Program-made: the position numbers and the translations under genes
Notes under the pieces: model-generated
The model's input: only the letters and a program-made list of their open reading frames with translations
Databases searched by the model: none
Told to the model about the DNA's origin: nothing
Assembly (NCBI GenBank): GCA_949752795.1
Contig: OX457058.1
Coordinates: 162,319,353 to 162,383,352 of the forward strand
Direction of reading: 5' to 3'
DNA length: 64,000 nt
Source: Hyperoodon ampullatus
Taxonomy: Eukaryota; Chordata; Mammalia; Artiodactyla; Ziphiidae
Part shown: piece after piece, positions 10,540 through 21,169 of the stretch
Layout: each line of letters opens with the position of its first letter
Numbering within the stretch: position 1 is the first letter of the stretch

Positions 10540-10921
10540 GCCTGACTCCTTACCTACTGGGGAATCTGTGATGATGGTCTTGAGGCACCTGAGTCACCCA
10601 GGTGTTTCTCATCCCAGGACTCCCCTGCCAGTCCAGTAGAAATCTAGAGATCTGGAGAGATTGGACTTCCTCTGTGAAGAATGGTCCAGGCAGCAGTGTC
10701 TGGGTCTGATGCCACCATCCTTCACCTGCCCAATGCTCAATGCATCCCGGTCCATCGTTTCCCCACGCCTCCATCTGACCCTACCCTTACTTCCCCCAGC
10801 CCACCCAAAAGCCACAAAATGCATTCTGCAGCCTCCAACTGCATGCTATTTGCATTCCTGGGAAACCTTACACGGCATCCACCCAGCCCAAGGCAGGAGT
10901 GGGCTTGGCTGAGTCTAGAGA
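10540..10921. other. Unidentified ~380-bp insert inside L2
   Basis: The L2 match stops near 10534 and resumes near 10927. The segment between is more GC-rich than its surroundings and matches no family I recognise. GCATGA at both edges (10534-10539 and 10922-10927) could be a short target-site duplication. Short frames on both strands inside it have no domains. Confidence 0.5.
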
Positions 10922-11609
10922 GCATGAAGGCAAGGTGTACTGGGTGATGTGGGTGAGAAGCATGGAAGGAGGGTAGCAACAAGAAATAGCGATGTGCTCG
11001 TGTCTGACCTTGTAGCCCAGGGTACTTAGATTGCTTTCTGAGTGTGATGGAGACCACTGGCAAGTTTTGAGTAAGTGTGTGAAATTACCTAACGTACTTT
11101 GTATTTGGAGAATTGTCTGGAGGCAGGAAAATCTGTCAGTAGCATATTTCATTCGAGGCAAGAGAACTCTGTGGTTTAGTCCAGGTGGTAGCAGAGTTGA
11201 TGCTGAAACACTGTCAGATCCTGTGTGTATATGTTTGTCTTGGGAAGGTGGACCTCATCGAAGTTATTAATAGATTTGAGGAGGAATAGGCCAAATAAAA
11301 AGGAGTCAAGGATTCCTCCAAGATTTGGGGTCTGAGTATTAAATGTTGGGGCTGTGGACTAGTATGAGGAAGCCAGGTTGTGTGTGGATTCAGGAGTTCT
11401 GTTTTGGACATGCCGAGTTTGAGGTGACGGTTAGACATTCAGGGAGAGGAAGCAGTGGCCTCTGTGTCCCAGAACTCAGGGGAGATCAGGGTGGAGAATG
11501 AGGGAGTCCTGGGCATGTAGAAGGAATGTAAGTTCGTGACTCTGGATGAGATCACCTGGGAGGAGTATACACATAAGTAAGAGAAGAAAACTTGCTCAAG
11601 CCTGTTTTC

Positions 11610-14270
11610 CTATGGCAAAAGGTGTGGATCTTTGCCTGAAAGTTATGGCAGCAGTGATCTGCCAATGGGATGATGATTTGTAGAATATCACATGTATGTT
11701 ACTGTAAAGAAATTAGAATGATACCTGGGATTGTCACACAACCTCCCTGAAAAGGCAATTATTTTCCTTTTTATTTTTTCTGATATAAATTTAAGTGTGA
11801 ATATATTAATGCCCTAAAGTATATAATTCATTTTCAGCAGTGAAAATGAATTCATTCATTTTCAGTTAATTCTGAGAGGCTGACAGATTCACTTATAAAA
11901 ACTGGTGGCACAATTGGGAAGAAAAACTGCCCTTTTGAGTAAGTGCTTTATAAAGGCAATTAAAGCAGAAAGATGTGTTTATGAGCTTTCACCCTTCAGA
12001 GGGCTATAGATCAAATTTATGTAATTTGGAAGAGAAGCTGGCAATACAGTAATAAAAATAAAAATGAAACTAATTTATCTTAGAAGTCTATGGTGCTCTT
12101 AGCCCTAACCAACCTAAAGATTTAGTTAGCCAAAACAAGTAGGTATTAAAAACGACCTTTTAATTTCAAAGCATTCTGAACAAGAATGTGTCTGTTGTGT
12201 ATATGGACACATGATCAGTTATTCTAATAGTTAAGGACAGAAAATGTAGATATAATGTGTATACATCTGAAACTTAAAAGGGATAATGTCTAGAGGTTAT
12301 TTTTTTAAAAATCAACACAAAATAGAATTTGATAAGAAACACAAATACACTATTAAAACTTATATGCATCCAAGTGGTTAAAATAAGCAGTATTTTTCAT
12401 ATATATTTAAATCAACTTTTTCCCTGTTTTGCAAAGTCACGTGCTCTTTGGCTAGTTAATTGTTTTTAAAAGAAAGTAAGGGAATGCCCTTTAGATTTAA
12501 CAGGACATTAGAGCTATCAAATGCTGTGAAAATTCAAATAAGACTCAATATTTCTCCTAAAAAACTTACTTTTTCTGAGAATTAATCCTATCTTTAAGAA
12601 AAAAATGGATAATCTGTCTTCAGTTCAAAAAATAGTGTCCAAACAGATGATTTTATATACTAGAAAATACCATTTCCAGCAGCATTTAAACTATTTCATA
12701 TGCTATGATTAAATGGATTGAGTGAGCCTACTTAACTTTGGACAAAGTCCTTTACCAGTGAGGAACTTGCAGCTTGCAGACAAGAGTCAGTTTCACTGTA
12801 TTCAAATAAAGGATGTTCTGGAGTGTTTGTAGGTAGAGAAGAAGCGTACAGTGTGAGGGATTGGAAGGTGGTAAAATACAGGTAGTACATTGGCCCCAAG
12901 TGGGATTATTTGAACAGACTGTCTGCAGGGGAAGGACAATGCTAACTTCTGATAGCAGCTCTGTTCTTCAGTCTTTGCTTTGGTTTCTGTCTTCCCAGGA
13001 TTAGATAACGTTCTGAAATGTAAATTCCCTCATTTCCTCTATTGTCTTCTCCCAACATTCCTAAAAGATTACACTTAACTCTCAGACCTAAGAGTAGATC
13101 TTTATCTTCAATTCATTTAACACGGAAAAGTTATTATTAATAGCACACAGAGAAAATAATGATTTCAAAGAGTCCTTATTATCAAATAAGCCTACCTACA
13201 AGGCAATCTCAGAATGAGAAATGAGAGGTAATTATTTTAGTAGAATTTTAATGGGTGCATGCCTTTTAAACTCTAACACCTTCCTATTTAATGATAGTTA
13301 GATGTCTACATGAAACAGATCATCTTGATATTAGCCTGAATTATTTAGTAAGACAATTATTTTTAAAAACCAAGTAAGTTTGCTTATTAACTATAGTTGG
13401 AAAGTACCATCCACTTACTTTTAGTATTTGTAAGTAGAGGTCTTTAGTGGTATTAATCTAAGAAAAATAACAAAAATTTTGTCTCTTCACAATTTAATAT
13501 TAGTCCAAACTACGTGTACACTGAATTATGAAATATATTTTTAACAGATTGTTTCCCAAAAAGTACTTACTAGGCACACAGAACAAGAACACAAAATATT
13601 CATTCTGTGTGGTTTTCCTAGTTCAGGAGAGTGATTATGGTCATACAACAAACAATAGTGGTTCTTTATGCAAAAATATTTGCTATGCTGGCGTTAGAAT
13701 TAGTGGACGGATATTTTTAAAACAACACCTACCCAAGTCACCAGTCAGCTTCGTATTTTCAGTTATAAAAATATAAAATAAAATCAGAAGGTATTTGGGT
13801 GATTGAATGATTTTTCCATCTCTCGGCAAAGGAGAGGAATAACTGATTTGCTGTGTGAATGTATTTCACCAATGTCTATATAGAGTGTGACAGTTACCTA
13901 CTGCACAAACTGCATCCTTTTAGAAATGTAGTAAATTTCAAGCTTTTTATGAGACTGTGTGAGCTTGTGTAGTAGCTAGAAAAATGGAAAGTTGAAAGAA
14001 GTTACTTAAACTTCTCTCTGTGACTAAAGGTTCAAACCACATCTTTGCTTGCAGGCAGTAGATCTATCTAAATGAAGCTGGGCTACTAATGTGTTCATGT
14101 GACAACAGGATGGAGCCTCCTGTCAGCTACTTTTATACACTACTTTCACATGACGTGTAAATTAGGACAAAAATATTGATTGCTGTAAATTTAGTTCTTA
14201 ATACTAGTATAAACATGTCCAAACACATTTGAGATTAAGCAGCAGTTACAAATTTTTTAATTAGATGGTG
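11610..14270. other. Long unique AT-rich stretch
   Basis: About 2.6 kb without recognisable repeats or genes. It contains a pair of alternative hairpins at 11826-11864. An 82-codon + frame at 13528-13776 has no domain and ordinary intergenic composition. Confidence 0.5.
11826..11864. repeat. Alternative overlapping hairpins
   Basis: ATTCATTTTCA (11826-11836) pairs perfectly with TGAAAATGAAT (11841-11851) over a 4-base loop. TGAAAATGAA (11841-11850) can instead pair with TTCATTTTCA (11855-11864). The middle arm is shared by both stems. Confidence 0.6.
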
Positions 14271-14272
14271 GA

Positions 14273-14313
14273 TCTCTCTCTCTTTTTCTCTCTCTCTCTT
14301 TTCTCTTTCTCTC
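14273..14313. repeat. (TC)n pyrimidine tract
   Basis: Imperfect CT repeats with T runs, directly before the GATA-rich array. Confidence 0.9.
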
Positions 14314-14622
14314 CTATGAATATATAGATATAGATACAAAATAAATCATAGGTCAGAGATGTATAGGTATAGAGAGATCTATGATAGATCATAGCTATAT
14401 AGATATAGATAGCTACATCTGTGATAGCTCATAGATAGATATAGATACATATAGATTGATTATAGATACATAGATAAGTAGATATAGATAGACCTGTGAT
14501 AGATAGATCTGTGGATAGATCATTGATCTATGATAGTTAGATCATAGGTAGGTACAGATAAATCTATGGCACATCTATACACAGATCTATGATCTATATA
14601 TTTATATCTATGTATGTATAGG
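14314..14622. repeat. Degenerate GATA/TAGA repeat array
   Basis: About 300 bases of diverged (TAGA)n mixed with ATAGATC and GATCTATGATAGATC-type palindromes, giving many WGATAR-like sites on both strands. It is an aged tetranucleotide satellite. Confidence 0.85.
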
Positions 14623-14640
14623 AGAGCACGAGAGAAAGAT

Positions 14641-14958
14641 CAGGTTTGGCAAAGATTTTTTGCGAAGGGCCAGAGTGTTCATGTTTTAGATTTTATTGGC
14701 CATATAATCTGTATTGTACCTACTCAACTTTTTAATGTCACAGCACAAAAGTGATAAGCAATGTATAAATAAATGAGCACAACTCTGTTCCAATAAAATG
14801 TTATTTATGAACACTGAACACTGAATTTCATGTAATTTTTATGTATCATGAATTTTTTTTAAATCATTTAAAATGTAAAAACTATTCTTAGCTTGAGATC
14901 CATATAGGAAGAGTCCTCAGGGAAGATCTGACCCATGGGGCTATAGTTCCTAACCCTT
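14641..14958 (+). mobile_element. hAT-Charlie-type nonautonomous DNA transposon remnant
   Basis: The order CAGGTTTGGCAAAGATTTTT, GCGAAGGGCCAGAGTG, TTGGCCATATAATCTGTATT, TTCCAATAAAATGTTATTTA, GATCTGACCCATGGGGCTAT matches the MER-type element whose ends resemble CAGGGGTCGGCAAAC. Terminal repeats are decayed. The exact family name is not certain. Confidence 0.7.
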
Positions 14959-14959
14959 A

Positions 14960-16930
14960 AAATATATATAATAACCGATTGTTATTTTTCATCTCCAAGA
15001 ATCCCATCACTCATTGTAGTGCTGTCATCTTATCCTGATATGCAAGAATCTCTAGGCGAACTATGAACTCTAGACAAGAAAATGAAAGGTAGTTTCAAAG
15101 CAGAGGACTTTTTAAAAGAAAATGTAATTTTATTGCACAAATTAGAACACAATCAAGATAAGAAAAACTCACACCTATACTTTAAAACAAAGTGCAAAGC
15201 AAGAATATGTCTCAGCTAAATGTTTCATTACAGGATAAGTTAAGATGTATAATTAGTCAAAATAAGATCCCAGTATTTTCACAGTATTGCAAACACAGCA
15301 CAATATTAATTTTCACATTATATTTTATATGCAAACAAACTGGGTTTGTCTAAAAAAAGTGTTGCTTTCTTCACAAAAGCTGTATTTGATAATAAATAAA
15401 AACTCCACTAAAAATTGGAGTGACAAATTCCATATGAGACAAATTTCAGAAATATGAGTAGAAGAAAAACTTATCATTCTCTTTGAAATACATGATGTTA
15501 CAGATGGGGTTTCTTATATTAAAGCTCAAAAATCTGAATGTCCAACTGTAACATCTTATGCAAAAGAATGAATGGATAAATAAACAAACGTTTCTTTTGA
15601 AGATTTCTTTTGGCATCCAGGTCATTGATAGAGTGTAGACAATGGAAGCCATTTTCTCTTCAATTCAATCAAACTTCCTAATCCGTGGGCTGGATTTGTC
15701 AAATGGCTATTTCAGGAGAGTGCTATAGATTTTTCTTCCTATCCAATCTTGCTATTCAAAAGGTTACCAATCATTGTTTTATGGTGGTGGTAGGGATGCA
15801 GGCGTTTCTGTTAAAAACTTAAAAGAGTTGAGAACTGAGGAATGAGGGGACCTCATTCAAGCTGATTTCTCTCACTTCTCTCTTTACCATTAGGAGCTAG
15901 AAATGGGCCAATTAATTGTACAACCCTTTCTGGAACATTGTTTTCCTGGTACAATCATAGACATATATCAGAGCTTTCTGAGCTTTCATGGGCAAGGGCA
16001 ACAGAGGAGTTTCAGAACAACAATAAAAAACAAAACAAAACGAAAAACCAAGGTAGTGCCACTTCATCTTTCCCTTTATTCTCCTGCTATCAAAGCAAAC
16101 AAGCAAATACAACATCTCATTGAACCATGAAGTTAAAATTTGTAAGAAATCTATAAAAGAATGGAATGTGAAAACCTACTCAGAAAATAGTATAAAGCAA
16201 TATGTAGAGCCTGAGCTTTAAAAATAAACAGACAAGGTATGGAACAGACACTTTGGTTCACATTAAAAAGTGTAATCTGTTTTTTGGAATTTGCAGGCTG
16301 GCTATTAATCTCTTTTTAAAAGAGAAGAAACTAGAGATCACAAAGACAAGCCTTGCTTTCTCCTGAGCATCTTTGAATCCCTAAGTTGGTCATAATAAGC
16401 TCTGGGATCAATTAACTCTTACCTCTTTCTAAAAAAATGATCTAGTATGGCTTATGAAAATACATATGTAACAATATAAATATGAATAAGATAAAAAACA
16501 AGACCAAAGTGAACTGAAATTGGGTAATTACTGAAGGTAGTAAGTCTCTAACATCAATTTTATCTATTATTGGTTAGATTAAAATTTGTCAGTAAAATCA
16601 GCAGCTTCATGGGGAAATTCCTGCTTGTACTGATAAGCCAAGACCCCTCTCTCCATACCGATTTTCACAAGATATCTTGGTTAATGCATTGTTTTGTTTG
16701 CTCTGTGACATTCATAACAGTCTTAAATATCACGTCCTGTCTGACTGCAATTTGACATAGAAAATGGCCTTAGGAAAGGCTCTGGCCAGGAACTTTCATC
16801 ATAGCAGCACAGAAATTTAAGAAGCCTATTATGACAGAAGTGCTGCTTATAGCACATTTATAAATCTCCTTACCACTGTCTCAGGGTCCAAATACATACT
16901 TCCTAGTAAGTCCGAAGGTGCATTCAGATA
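14960..16930. other. Unique AT-rich stretch
   Basis: No gene or named repeat seen. Open frames here are short, without domains, and partly overlap on opposite strands (15903-16130). Confidence 0.5.
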
Positions 16931-16942
16931 AAGAAATCCCAG

Positions 16943-17166
16943 GGCTTCCCTGGTGGAACAGTGGCTGAGAGTCCGCCTTCTAATGCAGGGGACACAGGTT
17001 CGTGCCCCAGTCCGGGAGGATCCCACGTGCCGTGGAGCAGCTGGGCCCTGAGCCATGGCCGCTGAGCCTGCACATCTGGAGCCTGTACTCCACAACGGGA
17101 GAGGCCACAACAGCGAGAGGTCCACGTACCGCAAAAAAAAAAAAAAAAAAGAAAAGAAAGAAAGAA
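16943..17166 (+). mobile_element. CHR-type SINE with 12-bp target-site duplication
   Basis: A complete short-form SINE whose A-tail has evolved into A18 followed by GAAAAGAAAG units. The perfect duplication AAGAAATCCCAG lies at 16931-16942 and 17167-17178. A long minus-strand frame (16980-17597) runs out of it into unique DNA and is not a gene. Confidence 0.95.
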
Positions 17167-17179
17167 AAGAAATCCCAGC

Positions 17180-18530
17180 TTGGCTTAGGAAGTGCATTTG
17201 TACTCTCTAGACTAAAAGCTGCATAGTGTGATTCTGTAAGGAAGGTCATAATAATAAGAAAATAGTAATAATTACAATAATAATTTCTTACATAAATATG
17301 ATGAATTTCTAAGGGTGTTACATGAATGGTGCTTCTGCTCATTGACCGTTGGCTGTGATTTAAGGTGCCTTTCACTGTGGGCTGGTTACTGGCTCTCTTG
17401 AACCATCCATGAATTGCTTTAGAGGTGATGATGTCATTGCTATTAATGTTGCTGGAAGCTCTGTTGGGAGTATGCAGTGGACCTTCCGCACAGGGCGGGG
17501 TATCACAGTTGAAATGAATATTTAAGGGACTCAAGTCATTTTCTGCTGAGTGAATGTTGTCAGAAGATGGAACCAAAACTGTCAAAGCCAGACCCATATG
17601 CCCCTGGGTCTTACCATGTTAGCGCCTGCGAAGCTGATTTCCAGCTTGCAGTGTCTGTCTCTTCTCTGGCCATAAGAGCCTAAGTTGCCTGTGGAAGTAC
17701 CAGGAAAGGAAAGTCCCCAGGAGCAGCTCTCAGCCAGTAAGTGAGAGGAGTTGGTGTAAAATGCCCCAGCTGCCTCATCTCTTGGGTGGGATGACTCTGA
17801 GTTTCGCATGATACATGGGCTCCTGGAGAGCTTTGTCAGGACTAAATTGCCATAGATTTCCTTGGGAACTTGCTTTGTAATTTGTATTTTCTTGGCTTTC
17901 CCTGGCCTTCTCTTCCCTCACTTCACAATTCAGAAATTCCAGGGACCACATCCCAAATAAACAACTTGAACTTGAATTCTTGTCTCTGGATCTGCTTTGC
18001 TTCTTGGTGAAACGAGACTAAAATTTCCCAAAGTATTTACTGAGAGCTAAGAGTAGATGGTGTTCCTCTTTTATCTACCAATAATACCTGTTTTCTTCAA
18101 GCTTGAAATGTATTTTTTCTTTCTCTAAGATAATAAAATGGAAGAAGTGCTTAAGTATCTAACTACTTTTCTTAAATCAGACATGCACAACTCTGGGATA
18201 ACTATGAAAGGAAGGAAATTAGGGAGGCTAGAGTGAGTGCTGACAAGGCACTTAGAAAGTATTCAGATACAGTCAACCTTTTTTCTGTTAGCCAATGTTT
18301 TGCTCTTCTTAACAGGGCAGCCGTCTTTGCTAATATCTATTTCACCTCACCTTTCTGACAGCCATTTATTAAAGGCTGTTTGATAAAGTAGAGAAGCATG
18401 GAACCAGAATCACACTTTAGACTCCATTCTCTAGCCCTGAGTACGTGTCCACCTTACTTCTACACTCTGAAACCATTTCCTAGACTTCAACGAGAATGTT
18501 GATGCCTTCTACCACTCAAAGGGGTTCTAC
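17180..18530. other. Unique spacer
   Basis: No gene or named repeat. Mixed composition, somewhat more GC at 17340-17800, where I recognise nothing. Confidence 0.5.
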
Positions 18531-18542
18531 TTAAAAGAAATG

Positions 18543-18770
18543 CTGGTCTTCCCTGGTGACGCAGTGGTTGAGAGTCCATCTGCCGATGCAGGGGACACAG
18601 GTTCGTGCCCTGGTCCGGGAAGATCCCACATGCCATGGAGCGGCTGGGCCAGTGAGCCATGGCCGCTGAGCCTGCACGTCCGGAGCCTGTGATCTGCAAT
18701 GGGAGAGGCCACAACAGTGAAAGGTCTGCATACTGCAAAAAAAAAAAAAAAGAAAAAAGAAAAAAGAAAA
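18543..18770 (+). mobile_element. CHR-type SINE
   Basis: Head GGTCTTCCCTGGTGACGCAG, B-box GGTTCGTGCCCTG, end CTGCATACTGC, and a tail A18 with later AAAAAAG units. AAAAGAAATG is duplicated at 18533-18542 and 18771-18780. Confidence 0.95.
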
Positions 18771-18908
18771 AAAAGAAATGTCTTCTATAAAAATATATGA
18801 CCTGGGGGAACAAAATATAAACAAAACCAAAATAGTAATATGTTCTATACAAATAAACTAAGTGCAAAGGCAAAAATAATAATAATAATTTTAAGAAAGG
18901 AAAAAAAA

Positions 18909-19160
18909 GGGACTTCCCTGCTGGCACAGTGTTTAAGAATCAGCCTGCCAATGCAGGGGACATGGGTTCGACCCCTAGTCCGGGAAGATCCCACATGCCA
19001 TGGAGCAACTAAGCCTGTGTGCCACGGCTACTGAAGCCCGTGCACACCTGGAGCCCATGCTCCGTAACAAGAGAAGCCTCCACGCGACCCAACTAGAGAA
19101 AGCCCGCATGCAGCAATGAAGACCAAACACAACCAAAAGTAAAATAAATAAATAAAATAA
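18909..19160 (+). mobile_element. CHR-1-like SINE, long tail region, internally shortened
   Basis: It has the head GGGACTTCCCTGCTGGCACA and a well-kept B-box GGGTTCGACCCC. It lacks the GAGAGGCCC part and instead continues with CAACTAGAGAAAGCCCGCAT, AGCAATGAAGACC and a (AAAT)n tail. It is therefore a different subfamily from its neighbours at 18543 and 19461. The target-site duplication is obscured by A/G-rich flanks. Confidence 0.9.
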
Positions 19161-19460
19161 TTTTTTTAATTGAAAAAAGAAAAAGGAAAAGAAATATATC
19201 ACCTATACTAAGTGCTTAAATTATCCTGGTACTGGGAACACCAAATCTTAACATTGCTCCAGCAACATTCTGAGGATTTCCATTACCCTTTTATTTTCCA
19301 AGACTTTAAGGAGACCTTGGTTTTGGGAGTTTCACATTCTTTGGGGTGCTGATTCTGGCACTTATGTCAGATGAGCCAAGAGAGTCAGAAAATCATAAAC
19401 CATGTGGATTGGCAAAGTGCTTGAGTGAATGAGAAAAATGTGAAATATAAAAATATATGG

Positions 19461-19664
19461 GGGCTTCCCTTGTGGAGCAGTGGTTGAGAGTCCACCTGCT
19501 GATGCAGGGGACATGGGTTCGTGCCCCGGCCTGGGAAGATCCCTCATGCCGCAGAGCGGCTGGACCCATGAGCCATGACCGCTGAGCCTGTGCATCTGGA
19601 GACTGTGTTCCACAATGGGAGAAGCCACAACAGTGAGAGGTCCATGTACTGAAAAAAATAATAA

Positions 19665-19671
<7 letters not shown>
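19461..19671 (+). mobile_element. CHR-type SINE
   Basis: The GGGCTTCCCTTGTGGAGCAG head and GGTTCGTGCCCC B-box are present, with a tail A7 then (AAT)n. A TA repeat follows, and TATATGG occurs on both sides (19454-19460 and 19719-19725), a probable target-site duplication spanning tail and TA run. Confidence 0.95.

Positions 19672-19717
<46 letters not shown>
19672..19717. repeat. (TA)n microsatellite at a SINE tail
   Basis: An uninterrupted run of about 23 TA units that continues the A-rich tail of the SINE at 19461-19671. Confidence 0.95.
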
Positions 19718-19723
<6 letters not shown>

Positions 19724-19725
19724 GG

Positions 19726-20421
19726 ACACTAACTCACTCTACAGCATCCACACTCCTGGCATCACCTCATCCTAGAGGAGGTTCAACTGTGAATGAATCA
19801 CCTGCCAAATGCAAGACACCAGTTTCATGGGAACACTGGATTTCAACCACATTCTGCTCGAGGCTCAAATGTGATTTAGCCAAAGCCACCAATTACTGGA
19901 AAAACAGCAATAAACAAACAAGAAAAAAATAGAGACTCAAAAATTAGAAAGGGTTTTCTAGAATATCAAGCAGGTAGTTATTTCCAAATCTGGAGTGAAT
20001 GCTGTGTGCATTTAGATACATGGAAGACATTTTAATTACCACTTTTGCTTTGCTCCACCGTATTTTATTTGTGCTTACAAGCAGCATCAGAGAGGTAAGG
20101 TAGAGAGTTCAGAGGAACAAGTTGCTTACACATCATTAATAATAATATTCATGAACAATGAACACTAAGAAATTATTGAGAATTGACACTGAAATTATTA
20201 TCACTTATCACAATTCCACATCCTTCTATCTGGGTCCATTTTTTAAAATATGTATTTCTCTTGTATTAATTAATTCCAAGCTTTGGGTTTTGTTTCCTAA
20301 GGAAAAAAACGATACGTCCTTAACTTAGAAACTAAGAAAGCAGGTATACAGTTCTGAAGTTCTTTTGACTGCATTCAAACATCAGGTTGTATATATCCAT
20401 TTATTCGCTTAACATGCATAA
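19726..20421. other. Unique spacer
   Basis: No gene or named repeat seen. Confidence 0.5.
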
Positions 20422-20438
20422 AGTATAAACTAACTTTT

Positions 20439-20632
20439 TTTTATACGCTGGCCTCTCGCTGTTATTGCCTCTCCTGTTGCAGAGCACAGGCTCCAGACGC
20501 GCAGGCTCAGCAGCCATGGCTCACGGGCCCAGCCGCTCCGCGGCATGTAGGATCTTCCTGGACCGGGGCACGAACCCGTGTCCACTGCATCAGTAGGCGG
20601 ACTCTCAACCACTGCGCCACCCAGGGAAGCCC
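20439..20632 (-). mobile_element. CHR-type SINE, antisense, 17-bp target-site duplication
   Basis: Reverse complement of the short SINE with a very short tail (four T beyond the duplication). AGTATAAACTAACTTTT is duplicated perfectly at 20422-20438 and 20633-20649. Confidence 0.95.
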
Positions 20633-20749
20633 AGTATAAACTAACTTTTGACTACACCTGTTTATAGTTCCTTGGTATATCCTACCATCTGTATCCTGAC
20701 ACATAAAATTTTTAAAACCCAGTAAAGATAATATAAGTAAGGCCAGAAG

Positions 20750-21125
20750 TAAAGAGGGATCAATCCTTCCTGAGTAAATTGTACACTTCATGGAAGAGGT
20801 CATATTTTTGCTCAGGCTGGGGACAAAGCGAGATATTCATGAGACATGGAAAAGTCGAGAGGGCATACCGGTCAGAGGAAAAAGTACAAGCAAAGGAATA
20901 CAATAGCCAAGTGCATCCAGGAACAAGACATTCATTAGCACTCAAGTAAACATTGAATGGAAATGTTTGGCCAGAAGCCAGAGTAGAGAGGTTGGAAGAA
21001 ACCAGAATGTAAAAGCTCGAGGAGCTGGGATTTTTTCTTATAGGCTACAGGGAGCCAATGGAGATATTGGGGAGGGGGCATAAACAGTAGAATAACCACA
21101 TAGTTTCTGCTTTTGAGAAGGGTTT
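20750..21125 (-). mobile_element. L2-like LINE fragment, antisense
   Basis: CACTTCATGGAAGAGGTCAT, ACAAGCAAAGGAATACA, AGAGAGGTTGGAAG and CTACAGGGAGCCAATGGAGA follow the order of antisense L2 3' sequence. Highly diverged, and no frame survives. Confidence 0.5.
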
Positions 21126-21147
21126 CTTCAAGACCAAGAAGAAAGTA

Positions 21148-21168
21148 AAAAAAAAAAAAAAAAAAAAT
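21148..21168. repeat. A-rich run
   Basis: About 20 A after AAAGT. No SINE or LINE body and no target-site duplication was found beside it. Confidence 0.7.
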
Positions 21169-21169
21169 T

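Larger units (their letters stand above)
10200..11600 (-). mobile_element. LINE L2, ORF2 3' part and 3' UTR, antisense, interrupted
   Basis: Antisense L2 can be followed from the AATAAATAAATAA region (about 10223) through GATAAGAGCTATG, AAAGGCCTCCC, GGAATGTTCCAGATAGAAGG, TTGTAGCCCAGG and GGAGTCAAGGATTCCTCC to GATGAGATCACCTGGGAGG. Minus-strand translation at 11214-11438 keeps an RT-like MSNRHLKLGMSKTELL, resembling the region after the catalytic YADD box in L2/CR1 enzymes. Frames are otherwise broken. Non-L2 DNA interrupts it at about 10540-10921. Confidence 0.8.

Noticed and set aside
14314..14622. CRISPR-like array of spaced repeats
   Set aside because: Units are a degenerate tetranucleotide satellite without fixed repeat/spacer lengths, and the genome is mammalian.
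16980..17597. 205-codon minus-strand open frame
   Set aside because: Its second half is a SINE read backwards with a poly-Phe run from the A-tail. The first half has no recognised domain.
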